Origin: Streptomyces composti
Lineage (GTDB): Bacteria; Actinomycetota; Actinomycetes; Streptomycetales; Streptomycetaceae
Assembly (NCBI RefSeq): GCF_012034205.1
Contig: NZ_JAATEM010000001.1
Location: 124,001 to 188,000 of the forward strand
Length of the DNA: 64,000 nt
Reading direction: 5' to 3'
Part shown: positions 55,803-64,000 of the stretch, in pieces
Position numbering within the stretch: position 1 is the stretch's first letter
Layout of the letters: each line of letters opens with the position of its first letter
Translations under genes and position numbers: made by a program
Notes under the pieces: model-generated
Databases searched by the model: none
Seen by the model: only the letters and a program-made list of their open reading frames with translations
What the model was told of the DNA's origin: nothing

Positions 55803-56616
55803 GACTGCTGTTCCTGCTCTGCGTCACCTCCCGTCCGGCGACGGTGACCTCGCCTACCTCGAAGCGGGTTCGGGGGACCCGGTCGTCCTGCTGCACGGCG
55901 GGTTCCTGGACCACCGCATGTGGGACGCTCAGGTAGCCGCCCTCGCCGGGACACACCGGGTGATCGCGCCGGACGCCCGCGGCCACGGCGCCTCCGCGAA
56001 CGCCACCCGCCCCTACCGGCAGACCGACGACGTCGCCGCGCTGCTGACCCACCTCGGCATCGACTCCGCGGTGCTGATCGGCCTGTCCATGGGCGCGGGC
56101 ACGGCGGTGGACACCGCACTGGAACACCCCGGCCTGGTCCGCGCGCTGGTCGTCACCGGAGCCGGCACCAGCGAGCCCGACTTCCAGGACCCCTGGACCA
56201 CCTCGCTCATGGCCGAGTGGGCCAGGGCCCTGGCCGCCGGGGACGTGGAGGCCTGGCTGGAGGCGTTCCTGCGCTTCCTCCCCGGGCCGCACCGCACCGC
56301 CGACGAGGTGCCGCCCGAGATCCTGCACAAGCACCGGGAGATGGCACTGGGCACCATCCGCAAGCACACGGCCGGCGAGCCGGACCACCGCGTGCCCGTC
56401 ACCCGGACCTGGGAGCGCGCCGCCGGGATCGGCGTCCCGGTGCTCGCCGTGCGCGGCGCCCTGGAGTCCGAGGACCACCTGCGCCTGACCGAGCGGCTCG
56501 CCCGGACCGTCCCCGACGGCCGCCTGGCCACCGTCGAGGGCACCGCCCACTACCCCAACGAGGAACGGCCCGGCGTCTACAACGCGCTCCTCACCGACTT
56601 CCTCGGCTCCCTCTAG
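55801..56616 (+). CDS. Alpha/beta-fold hydrolase
   Basis: 271 residues from ATG 55801; the upstream open frame is antisense to the MarR gene and is not used. The oxyanion region VVLLHGGFLDHRMWD, nucleophile elbow IGLSMGAGTA (Ser), strand RALVVTGAG, acid region VPVLAVRGALESEDHLR and final His in EGTAHYPNEERPG form a complete catalytic set. No ribosome site precedes the ATG because an operator occupies that space, so translation may be leaderless or weakly initiated. Regulation by the divergent MarR protein is strongly suggested. The substrate is unknown. Confidence 0.93.
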   Translation: MTAVPALRHLPSGDGDLAYLEAGSGDPVVLLHGGFLDHRMWDAQVAALAGTHRVIAPDARGHGASANATRPYRQTDDVAALLTHLGIDSAVLIGLSMGAGTAVDTALEHPGLVRALVVTGAGTSEPDFQDPWTTSLMAEWARALAAGDVEAWLEAFLRFLPGPHRTADEVPPEILHKHREMALGTIRKHTAGEPDHRVPVTRTWERAAGIGVPVLAVRGALESEDHLRLTERLARTVPDGRLATVEGTAHYPNEERPGVYNALLTDFLGSL

Positions 56617-56624
56617 CGCGGACC

Positions 56625-56657
56625 CGCCGGCCCCGCCTACGGGGGGCGGGGCCGGCG
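56625..56657. terminator. Bidirectional terminator
   Basis: CGCCGGCCCCGCC (56625-56637) and GGCGGGGCCGGCG (56645-56657) are perfect 13-bp arms with a 7-base loop. It fills the space between the convergent hydrolase and permease genes and touches the permease stop codon. Confidence 0.8.
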
Positions 56658-58100
56658 CTACCGGCCGCCGTGCTGCTCCGCCGGCCCCGGACGGCGCGCC
56701 AGCTCCGAGCGCCGGTAGGAGTAGCCGAAGTAGATCACCAGGCCGATGACGAACCACACCGCGAAACGCACCCAGGTCTGCCACGCCAGGAATGTGATCA
56801 GCCAGATGGAGAACACCACGCCGATCGCCGGAACCACCGGCATCCACGGCGTGCGGAAGCCGCGCGGCAGGTCCGGCTGCCGGTAGCGCAGCACGATCAC
56901 CGCGGTGCACACCACCATGAACGCCAGCAGGATCCCGATGTTGGTCAGCTCGGCCGCCTCCCCGATCGGCAGGAAGCCGGCGATCACGGCCGAGGCCACG
57001 CCCACGATCCAGGTGACGCGGGTCGGGACGTGCCGGGTCGGGTGGGTCTTGGCGAACCAGCGCGGCAGCAGCCCGTCGCGGGACATCGCGAACCAGACCC
57101 GCGTCACACCCAGCATGAAGGTGAACATCACGGTGAGGATGCCGATGATGGCGCCCACCGCGATCAGGTCCGCGAGTCCGGTCAGACCCACCGACTTGAA
57201 CGCCGTGGAGAAGCCGCTCTCCGGGTCGATCTCGGTGTAGTTCTGCATGCCCGTCAGCACCAGACAGGCGGCCACGTACAGCGTCATCGAGATGATCAGC
57301 GAGTAGATGATCGCCTTGGGCATGTGCTTCTGGGCGTCCTTGGACTCCTCGGCCGCCGTCGACATCGCGTCGTAGCCGAACACCGCGAAGAACACCGTCG
57401 CCGCACCGGTGAACGCGCCGCCCACCCCGTACGGGAAGAACGGGTTGTAGTTCGAGGTGTCGATGTGGAAGACGCCGACCGCGATCACCAGCAGCACGAC
57501 CAGCACCTTCAGCACCACGACCACCGTCTCGAACCGGGCCGCGTTCTTGATGCCCATGTTCAGCAGGAAGGCGATGAGCAGACACAGCAGCGCGGCGAAC
57601 AGATCGATCTTGTGGCCCTCGCCGGTGCCGGGCGCACCCAGCATCCAGCTGGGCAGATCGGCGCCCATCTCGCTCACCAGGAAGCTGAAGTAGCCGGAGA
57701 TGCCGATGCCGACCACCGCGACGATCGCCGTGTACTCCAGCAGCAGGTCCCAGCCGATGAACCAGCCCGCCAGCTCGCCCAGCACCGCGTACCCGTACGT
57801 GTAGGCCGAGCCCGCCTTCGGGATCAGCCCGGCGAACTCCGCGTAGGACAGCGCGGCGGCCGCGCTGGCGACACCGGCGATCAGGAAGGAGACCAGCACC
57901 GCGGGTCCTGCCGTGCCGTTGGCGACCGTGCCGGCGAGCGTGAAGATACCGGCGCCGATGATGCCGCCCACGCCGATCGCGGTCAGCTGACCCAGGCCGA
58001 GGGTGCGGTCCAGCCGGGTGCCCTCGCCGACTTCCGTCTCCTCGATGTGCTCGATGGGTTTGCGGCGGAGAACGCCCTCACCCATCCGGAGCCCGGCCAT
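56658..58100 (-). CDS. APC-superfamily amino acid permease
   Basis: 480 residues from ATG 58100, with GAGGTGAGG just upstream; the open frame extends 52 codons further but without a site or homologous sequence. It has the cationic-amino-acid-transporter pattern: a hydrophilic N-terminus, LGQLTAIGVGGIIGAGIFTL for helix 1 with the conserved GIGAGIF-type unwound segment, SYAEFAGLIPKAGSAYTYGY, and about 12 helices. It imports amino acids with protons or exchanges them. Not in an operon with enzyme genes; the universal stress gene lies upstream on the same strand. Confidence 0.93.
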   Translation of the reverse strand: MAGLRMGEGVLRRKPIEHIEETEVGEGTRLDRTLGLGQLTAIGVGGIIGAGIFTLAGTVANGTAGPAVLVSFLIAGVASAAAALSYAEFAGLIPKAGSAYTYGYAVLGELAGWFIGWDLLLEYTAIVAVVGIGISGYFSFLVSEMGADLPSWMLGAPGTGEGHKIDLFAALLCLLIAFLLNMGIKNAARFETVVVVLKVLVVLLVIAVGVFHIDTSNYNPFFPYGVGGAFTGAATVFFAVFGYDAMSTAAEESKDAQKHMPKAIIYSLIISMTLYVAACLVLTGMQNYTEIDPESGFSTAFKSVGLTGLADLIAVGAIIGILTVMFTFMLGVTRVWFAMSRDGLLPRWFAKTHPTRHVPTRVTWIVGVASAVIAGFLPIGEAAELTNIGILLAFMVVCTAVIVLRYRQPDLPRGFRTPWMPVVPAIGVVFSIWLITFLAWQTWVRFAVWFVIGLVIYFGYSYRRSELARRPGPAEQHGGR

Positions 58101-58259
58101 GCGCCTCACCTCTTCGCGACAGGCAAACGGCTGACGGCGGATCATGATGCCCCCGGCCCGGCCGGGAGGGAAGACGCCACGCACACCTCGGGCGACACCC
58201 GGCGCACACGCCACCCCGGCAACCGACGCCCGGCGCCCCGCGTGTCCCGCGGGCACCCG

Positions 58260-58721
58260 CTAGGGCACCACGGTCACCGGCCAGCGCCCCGCCTTCACCA
58301 GCCGCACCGCCACCGAGCCGATGAAGCGGTGCCCGGCCTGCTCGGAGGCGCCGACCACCACCGCGTCCGCCTTGAGGTCGTCGGCCGCCCTCGCCAGACC
58401 GCTGAAGGGGTCGCCCCGGAACGTGTGGAACTCCCAGCGGACCTCGAAGATGCCCCGCATCCGCTCGGTCGCCTCCCGGATCTGCGCCATCAGATCCTCG
58501 GCTATCTCGTCGGTGACCGCCGCCACCGGAGCCCCGAGCGCCGCGCCCGCCGCCATCACCGGCTGCACGTACACCAGGGCCAGCAGCGCACCCTGCCGCC
58601 TCGCCAGCCCGGCGGCGTAGGCCGCGGCACGCATGGACGACTCGGAGCCGTCCACTCCGACGACGATCACCTTGGGCCCGTCGGTACCGCGTTCGAACTG
58701 TCCGGGACGTGGTTCCTTCAC
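58260..58721 (-). CDS. Universal stress protein (UspA)
   Basis: 153 residues from GTG 58721. It is a single Usp domain: [20 protein letters not shown] at the start, [11 protein letters not shown], and the ATP-binding signature [20 protein letters not shown] followed by PVTVVP. The motif is G-x-S-(9)-G-(S/T)-like, though with [15 protein letters not shown], so nucleotide binding is likely. It is probably read together with the permease gene downstream (159-base gap). Stress signal unknown. Confidence 0.9.
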   Translation of the reverse strand: MKEPRPGQFERGTDGPKVIVVGVDGSESSMRAAAYAAGLARRQGALLALVYVQPVMAAGAALGAPVAAVTDEIAEDLMAQIREATERMRGIFEVRWEFHTFRGDPFSGLARAADDLKADAVVVGASEQAGHRFIGSVAVRLVKAGRWPVTVVP

Positions 58722-58963
58722 GCCGCGAGGCTATCGAACACGCTCCGCGCCCCCCCCGGGCCCCACCCGCGCACCCGCGATCCCCGAGCCCCACCCGCGC
58801 ACCCGCGGCCCGCGCCGCCCCGTCCGCGCACGCGCATCCTGCCTGTCCGCGTGTGCGCCGCGGGTTGCCCGTCCCCGCGCGCCACCCGCAGCCCGCCCGG
58901 GTGGCCCGCGGCCCGCCGCCGTTCGGCGCGCGCGTCCGGTCAGGTGTTCCTAAAGTCGACTTC

Positions 58964-61900
58964 ATGGGTGTCACCGTGGACACCGGCAGAGCCCAGGGCA
59001 CCGCGGAGTCGGGACGGCGGCCGGGACGGTCCGTGCTGAGCAGGGTGCCTCAGGGGTTCGCGGTGTTCTTCGCGCTGCTCGGCGCGCTCTGCGTGCTGCT
59101 GGCGGTCGTTCCGCCGCTGCGCACCGCGCTGCGGCCCCTCGTCGACGTGCTGGAGCTGCTGCTCGTCCCCGTCAGCGCCAACCTCGCCTACGCCGTCTTC
59201 CTCTTCCTGCTCGCCGCCGCGACGGCCGCCCGCAAGAAGATCGCCTGGTGGCTGGTGGTCGTCTACCTCGCCCTGCTGCTGCTCGCCGACGTGCTCGGCA
59301 TGGCAGCCGGCCTCTACGCCGACTCCGTCCCGTCGTTCGTGGTGTGCGCCCTCGCGCTGGGGCTGCTCGTTCACGCCCGCGGCGAGTTCTACGCCCTCTC
59401 CCGCCCGGCCGCCGTACGGCGGGCCCTCGCCGTGCTCGCCGCCGGGCTGGCCCTCTCGGTGCTCGTCGGCTGGGGCCTGGTCGCGCTGTTCCCCGGCGGG
59501 CTGCCGGCCGGCCAGTGGCTGCCCTGGGCCGCCAACCGGGTCTTCGGCGGCCTGATGTCCGGCGGCACCTTCGACGGCAGCCCGCCGCGCCTGCTGTCCT
59601 TCCTGCTCGGCCTGTTCGGCGCGCTCGCCCTGCTGAACGCCGCCGCCACCCTGTTCCGCTCCCAGCGCCTCGAGGCCGCCCTGCACGGCGACGAGGAGGC
59701 CCGCATCCGCGCCCTGCTGCGCTCCTACGGCGACCGCGACTCGCTCGGCTACTTCGCCACCCGCCGCGACAAGGCGGCGATCTTCTCGCCCAGCGGCAAG
59801 GCCGCCGTCACCTACCGGGTCGAGGCCGGGGTCTGCCTGGCCGGCGGCGACCCCGTCGGAGACAGGGAGGCCTGGCCGCACGCCGTGGACGCCTGGCTCG
59901 ACCTGGCCCGCCGCTACGCCTGGACCCCGGCGGTGATGGGCGCGTCCGAGGAGGGCGCCCGTGCCTTCGTCCGCGCCGGGCTCGGCGCCCTGCAGCTCGG
60001 CGACGAGGCCGTGCTCCACGTCAGCGACTTCGACCTCGGCGGCCGCGACATGCGCGTCACCCGGCAGGCGGTGAACCGGGTCAGGCGCACCGGCGCCCGC
60101 TGCCGGGTGCGCCGGCACGCCGACCTCACCGACGAGGAGATGCGCGAGATCGTCGACCGGGCCGACGCCTGGCGCGACACCGAGACCGAACGCGGCTTCT
60201 CCATGGCCCTGAACCGCCTCGGCGACCCCGCCGACGGCGACTGCCTGCTGGTCGAGGCCCTCTCCGGGGACGGCCGGCTGCTCGCGCTGCTCTCCTTCGT
60301 CCCCTGGGGCCGCGACGGCATCTCCCTGGACCTGATGCGCCGCGACCGCGAGGCCCCCAACGGCGTCACCGAGTTCATGGTCGCCGAGCTGTGCGCCGCC
60401 GCCCCCAAGCTGGGCGTCCGCCGCATCTCCCTCAACTTCGCCGTGTTCCGCTCGGCGTTCGAGGAGGGCGCCCGGATCGGCGCCGGGCCGGTGCTGCGGC
60501 TCTGGCGGCGCCTGCTGCTGTTCTTCTCCCGCTGGTGGCAGCTGGAGGCGCTGTACCGGTCCAACGCCAAGTACCACCCCGAGTGGTGCCCGCGCTTCCT
60601 CTGCTACGCCGACGCGGCCTCCCTCGCCCGCGTCGGCCTCGCCTCCGCCATCGCCGAGGGCTTCGTCTCCGTACCGTCGCTGCGCAGCCTCCTGGGCAAG
60701 GGGCACGCGAGGGGCGGGCACGCCGCCCCCGCCGCGGGCCTGCCCACACCGGACGTCCCTGGTCCCGGGGGAGGGGACGAGCCCGGCACCGACGACCCGC
60801 TCGCCCGGCTGCCCGACCAGTTCCGGGTCCGGCACCGCAAGCTGGAGCGCCTGAGGGCCGGCGGCACCGACCCCTACCCCGTCGGCGTACCGGCCCGCAC
60901 CCACACCCTCGCTGAGGTCCGCCCGGGACAGGACGTCACCGTCGCCGGACGGATCATGGCGGTGCGCGACTTCGGCGGCATCCTCTTCGCCGGACTGCGC
61001 GACTGGTCGGGCGACCACCAGATCGCCCTCACCCGCTCCGGGGCCGGACCCGAGCTGGCCCGCTTCCGCGCCGACACCGACATCGGCGACCACATCACCG
61101 CCACCGGCCACGCCGCCCTCAGCGACAAGGGCGAGCCCACCGTCTTCGTCACCTCCTGGCAGCTCACCGGCAAGTGCCTGCGTCCGCTGCCCGACAAGCG
61201 CCGCGGCCTCGCCGACCCCGAGACCAGGGTCCGCCGCCGCTATCTCGACCTGGTGGCCAGCCCCGAGAGCCGCGAGGTGGTCCGGCGCCGCTCCACCGCC
61301 GTCCAGGCCCTGCGCCAGGGGCTGCTGGACCGGGGCTTCCTCGAGGTCGAGACGCCGATGCTGCAGCAGATCCACGGCGGCGCCAACGCCCGCCCCTTCA
61401 CCACCCACATCAACGCCTACGACCTCGATCTGTACCTGCGCATCGCCCCCGAGCTGTACCTCAAACGCCTGTGCGTCGGCGGCCTGGAGAAGGTCTTCGA
61501 ACTCGGCCGCACCTTCCGCAACGAGGGCGTCTCCTACAAGCACAACCCCGAGTTCACCATGCTGGAGGCCTACCAGGCGCACGCCGACTACGACGTGATG
61601 CTGGACCTGGTGCGCGAACTGATCCAGGGCGCCGCCACCGCCGCCTTCGGCGCACCCGTCGCCCGCAAGGACGGCAAGGAGTACGACATCTCCGGCACCT
61701 GGCCCGTCAAGACCGTCCACCAGGCGATCAGCGAGGCCCTCGGCGAGGAGATCGGCCCCGGCACCGAACTGCCCGAACTGCTGCGCCTGTGCGACCGCGC
61801 GGGCGTGCCCTACGTCGAGGACGACACACCCGGCGACGTCGTTCTCGAGATGTACGAGCGGCTGGTCGAGGAGAAGACCGAACTGCCCACCTTCTACAAG

Positions 61901-62239
61901 GACTTCCCGACCGATGTCTCGCCGCTGACCCGTCAGCACCGCACCGACCCCCGGCTCGCCGAACGCTGGGACCTGGTCGCCTTCGGCACCGAACTGGGCA
62001 CCGCCTACTCGGAACTGACCGATCCGGTGGAGCAACGCCGCCGCCTCACCGCCCAGTCGCTGCTCGCCGCCGGGGGAGACCCCGAGGCGATGGAGATCGA
62101 CGAGGACTTCCTCGACGCCCTCGAGTACGCCATGCCGCCCACCGGCGGCCTCGGCATCGGCGTCGACCGGCTGGTGATGTTCCTGACCGGGCTCACCATC
62201 CGGGAGACCCTGCCCTTCCCGCTGGTGCGCCGGCGTTGA
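58964..62239 (+). CDS. lysX: Bifunctional lysylphosphatidylglycerol synthetase/lysyl-tRNA synthetase
   Basis: 1091 residues from ATG 58964. The N-terminus has about six membrane helices (from [20 protein letters not shown]). Then comes an MprF-like DUF2156 transferase domain (about 240-560; [36 protein letters not shown]), and a soluble class II lysyl-tRNA synthetase with an OB fold from about 657 ([20 protein letters not shown]), motif 2 ([19 protein letters not shown]) and motif 3 near 1062 ([16 protein letters not shown]). It charges tRNA with lysine and moves lysine to phosphatidylglycerol, raising resistance to cationic peptides. No ribosome site lies before the ATG. It is an extra, membrane-linked LysRS, not the housekeeping one. 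Confidence 0.94.
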   Translation: MGVTVDTGRAQGTAESGRRPGRSVLSRVPQGFAVFFALLGALCVLLAVVPPLRTALRPLVDVLELLLVPVSANLAYAVFLFLLAAATAARKKIAWWLVVVYLALLLLADVLGMAAGLYADSVPSFVVCALALGLLVHARGEFYALSRPAAVRRALAVLAAGLALSVLVGWGLVALFPGGLPAGQWLPWAANRVFGGLMSGGTFDGSPPRLLSFLLGLFGALALLNAAATLFRSQRLEAALHGDEEARIRALLRSYGDRDSLGYFATRRDKAAIFSPSGKAAVTYRVEAGVCLAGGDPVGDREAWPHAVDAWLDLARRYAWTPAVMGASEEGARAFVRAGLGALQLGDEAVLHVSDFDLGGRDMRVTRQAVNRVRRTGARCRVRRHADLTDEEMREIVDRADAWRDTETERGFSMALNRLGDPADGDCLLVEALSGDGRLLALLSFVPWGRDGISLDLMRRDREAPNGVTEFMVAELCAAAPKLGVRRISLNFAVFRSAFEEGARIGAGPVLRLWRRLLLFFSRWWQLEALYRSNAKYHPEWCPRFLCYADAASLARVGLASAIAEGFVSVPSLRSLLGKGHARGGHAAPAAGLPTPDVPGPGGGDEPGTDDPLARLPDQFRVRHRKLERLRAGGTDPYPVGVPARTHTLAEVRPGQDVTVAGRIMAVRDFGGILFAGLRDWSGDHQIALTRSGAGPELARFRADTDIGDHITATGHAALSDKGEPTVFVTSWQLTGKCLRPLPDKRRGLADPETRVRRRYLDLVASPESREVVRRRSTAVQALRQGLLDRGFLEVETPMLQQIHGGANARPFTTHINAYDLDLYLRIAPELYLKRLCVGGLEKVFELGRTFRNEGVSYKHNPEFTMLEAYQAHADYDVMLDLVRELIQGAATAAFGAPVARKDGKEYDISGTWPVKTVHQAISEALGEEIGPGTELPELLRLCDRAGVPYVEDDTPGDVVLEMYERLVEEKTELPTFYKDFPTDVSPLTRQHRTDPRLAERWDLVAFGTELGTAYSELTDPVEQRRRLTAQSLLAAGGDPEAMEIDEDFLDALEYAMPPTGGLGIGVDRLVMFLTGLTIRETLPFPLVRRR

Positions 62240-62326
62240 CGGAACACTGAGCCGACCGGGTGGTTTCGTGCCGCCACACCGGTGTCGCTGAAGTGCGTCG
62301 GCCCGCCGCTGGGCGACTGATGTCTC

Positions 62327-63166
62327 ATGCAGAAGTGTCACTTCCTCACGCGGCGCCGGGCGTTGCTGGCCGGCGCCGCCTCCATGGGGGCCGCCGCGCT
62401 GGCCGGAGCGCTCGCCACCGGCACCGGCAGGAGGACGGCCGCACCGGCGGCGCCCGCGGCCGGCGCCCAGGCCGCCCGCAGCCCGCTCAAGCCGTCCGCG
62501 TACCGCCTCCAGCCGCTCACCGGATACGGCCCGCCGCGCGCCGTGCCCGGCCGGACCCCCGTGCGCAGCGCACCGCTGCTGCGCATGACCGGGCGCGGCA
62601 ACACCATGGTCCTGACCTTCGACGACGGCCCCGACCCCCGCTACACCCCCGACATCCTCGACACCCTGGCCGCGTACGACGTGCGGGCGATGTTCTTCGT
62701 GTGCGGGGAGATGGCCACCGAGCACCGGGACCTGCTGGCCCGGATGGCCGACGAGGGCCATGTCGTCGGCAACCACACCTGGTCCCACCCGCTGCTGACC
62801 AGCCTGAGCCGCAGCCGCATCCGCGCCGAGATGGAGCGCACCTGCGAGGTCGTCGAGAAGGCCTACGGCGAGCCCCCGCAGTGGTTCCGGGCCCCCTACG
62901 GCGCCTGGAACCGCGCCACCTTCCAGCTCGGTGCGGAACTCGGCATGGAACCCCTCGCCTGGACCGTCGACACCCTCGACTGGACCACGCCGGGCACCCG
63001 CACCATCGTCGAACGGGTGGAGAACGGCGCCGCCCCCGGCGTCGTGGTGCTCTCCCACGACGCCGGGGGCGAACGCTCCCAGAGTGTCCGGGCGCTGCGC
63101 GACTATCTGCCCCAGCTGCTCGACTCCGGCTACCACATCGGCGTGCCCCGCCGGCAGTACGTCTGA
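62327..63166 (+). CDS. Secreted polysaccharide deacetylase (CE4/NodB)
   Basis: 279 residues from ATG 62327. A Tat-like signal (FLTRRRALLAGAASMGAAAL) precedes a NodB domain from about residue 90. Metal and catalytic motifs are complete: Asp99-Asp100 in LTFDDGPDPRYTP, His150 and His154 in GNHTWSHPLL, RAPYGAWN, and VVLSHDAGG near the end. It removes N-acetyl groups from chitin-like or peptidoglycan sugars outside the cytoplasmic membrane. It follows lysX by 87 bases; both modify the cell envelope. Confidence 0.94.
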   Translation: MQKCHFLTRRRALLAGAASMGAAALAGALATGTGRRTAAPAAPAAGAQAARSPLKPSAYRLQPLTGYGPPRAVPGRTPVRSAPLLRMTGRGNTMVLTFDDGPDPRYTPDILDTLAAYDVRAMFFVCGEMATEHRDLLARMADEGHVVGNHTWSHPLLTSLSRSRIRAEMERTCEVVEKAYGEPPQWFRAPYGAWNRATFQLGAELGMEPLAWTVDTLDWTTPGTRTIVERVENGAAPGVVVLSHDAGGERSQSVRALRDYLPQLLDSGYHIGVPRRQYV

Positions 63167-63226
63167 GCCCGCCGGCCCTCGCCCTCTTCTGCCCGCAGGC
63201 CCTCTCCGCCCGCCCGGTGCGAGCCC

Positions 63227-63895
63227 TCAGCGGACCTCGACCAGGCGGGCGAAGACCACCACATTGCCGTCGTAGCCCTCCTGCGGGGTAAACCCGCCGC
63301 CGCAGGTGATCACCCGCAGCTCCGGGGCGCCCTTGGAGGCGTACACCCGCTCACCGGGGAAGCTGTTCTTGGCGAACACCTCGACGCCGTAGATCTCGAA
63401 CACGGCCGTCTTGCCGTCCCGCCGTGCGATCTCCACGCGCTGGCCCTTGTTCAGCGCGCCGAGCCCGTAGAAGACGGCCGGGCCCTGCTGGTTGTCGACA
63501 TGGCCGACGACGACCGCGGTGCCCTTCTCGCCCGGAGTGACCGCGCCACTGAACCAGCCGGCCAGATTCGGGTCCTCCGGCGGCGGAGCGTCCACCCAGC
63601 CCTCGGCGTCCAGCCCCACCGGGATCATCGGCGCGTCCACATTGATCGCCGGGATCCGCACCCGGTCCGGCACCGCGAACGGCAGCGGAGCGGCCGTCCC
63701 CAGGGTGACCGCGGCGCCGGAGCGGGTGTCGGCGGCCGCCGCGCTGGCGGGCTGCGGCGGACCCTCGTCGAACTCCCCGGAGCCGTTGCGGATGAGCGCG
63801 AGCCCGGTGAGCAGCACCAGCGCTATCACGCCCCAGGGCGCGCGCTTCCTGGGGCGCTGCTCCTCTTCCGGTTCGCCCGCCTCGAAAGCAGACAT
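63227..63895 (-). CDS. Class F sortase
   Basis: 222 residues from ATG 63895 (GGGAAGG upstream). A charged N-terminus and one membrane helix (about 21-36, WGVIALVLLTGLALI) are followed by a sortase barrel. Catalytic residues are His132 (VVGHVDNQQG), Cys198 (LRVITCGGGF) and Arg217 (VVVFARLVEV). The family cleaves a sorting signal and can attach proteins to the wall, or act as a simple peptidase in actinobacteria. No LPxTG substrate gene is in the window. Confidence 0.93.
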   Translation of the reverse strand: MSAFEAGEPEEEQRPRKRAPWGVIALVLLTGLALIRNGSGEFDEGPPQPASAAAADTRSGAAVTLGTAAPLPFAVPDRVRIPAINVDAPMIPVGLDAEGWVDAPPPEDPNLAGWFSGAVTPGEKGTAVVVGHVDNQQGPAVFYGLGALNKGQRVEIARRDGKTAVFEIYGVEVFAKNSFPGERVYASKGAPELRVITCGGGFTPQEGYDGNVVVFARLVEVR

Positions 63896-64000
63896 TCACC
63901 TTCCCCTCTCGACCCGGCCGTCGCCGCGTCACTCGCGCATGGCCAAACGCTAAGTGCCGTGCGCACAACCGGCGACGGGGCAGCGGCGAACGGGTGGCCG

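Noticed and set aside
58101..58256. 52-residue extension of the amino acid permease
   Set aside because: No ribosome site, Arg/Gly/Ala-rich text unlike the family; ATG 58100 has a clear site.
58940..63136. Minus-strand open frame of about 1400 codons opposite lysX and the deacetylase gene
   Set aside because: Composition is Gly/Val/Ala/Gln-rich with no motif, and the opposite strand has complete known proteins. It is a shadow frame.

Overview
The window looks like a chromosomal segment from a Streptomyces-type actinomycete. Support comes from the very high GC content (third codon positions almost all G or C), frequent GTG and TTG starts, and the families present: actinobacterial GlgM/GlgC, LysX, GlxA, WS/DGAT, an Rpf-LysM-M23 hydrolase, two SpoIIE-type phosphatases, class F sortase and an ECF sigma/anti-sigma pair. 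No tRNA, rRNA, CRISPR array, prophage or intact transposon was recognised. One decayed Tn3-family transposase relic is present.

Layout. 1-9.5 kb: 5' part of a flotillin/SPFH protein, a channel-like double NAD-binding (RCK/TrkA-N) protein, a very large Na+/solute symporter fused to PAS-GAF-SpoIIE-kinase modules, an ABC exporter and an acidic-tailed membrane protein. 9.9-17 kb: a stand-alone cytochrome oxidase subunit I with a small membrane protein, a GlxA-type copper radical oxidase, a small Rossmann-like protein, and an MFS exporter behind two perfect copies of a CsoR-type copper operator, which together give this stretch a copper theme. 17-25 kb: panD, a proline-rich miniprotein, gnd, a secreted Rpf-LysM-M23 hydrolase, a DMT-type permease, and glgM-glgC. 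25-33 kb: secreted PA14-GH2 glycosidase, WS/DGAT acyltransferase followed by an unusual zinc-ribbon SDR, an unrecognised 57-residue protein, GNAT, VOC and then amidase genes. 34.7-35.9 kb: gene graveyard (alpha/beta hydrolase remnant plus Tn3 TnpA fragment). 35.9-46.9 kb: a coherent sugar locus with a LacI regulator, ABC importer (binding protein and two permeases), GH5, GH85 endo-beta-N-acetylglucosaminidase and GH38 alpha-mannosidase, best read as a high-mannose N-glycan utilisation system. 47-64 kb: lipase-maturation-factor-like protein, a second SpoIIE phosphatase, Fpg/Nei glycosylase, ECF sigma and zinc anti-sigma, an amber-interrupted CapA-like gene, MarR with divergent hydrolase and twin operators, amino acid permease, universal stress protein, LysX, polysaccharide deacetylase and class F sortase.

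How the parts work together. The N-glycan locus is the most complete pathway: ENGase releases glycans outside the cell, the ABC importer takes them up, and GH38 plus GH5 trim mannose. Binding sites for its LacI regulator can be read in the divergent intergenic region. The two SpoIIE/kinase proteins imply partner-switching control of sigma factors, one of them physically joined to a sodium symporter. GlgC and GlgM feed the maltose-1-phosphate/GlgE glucan pathway. Starts were re-chosen where a Shine-Dalgarno sequence or family length argued for it; all functions are inferred by reading, without database searches.
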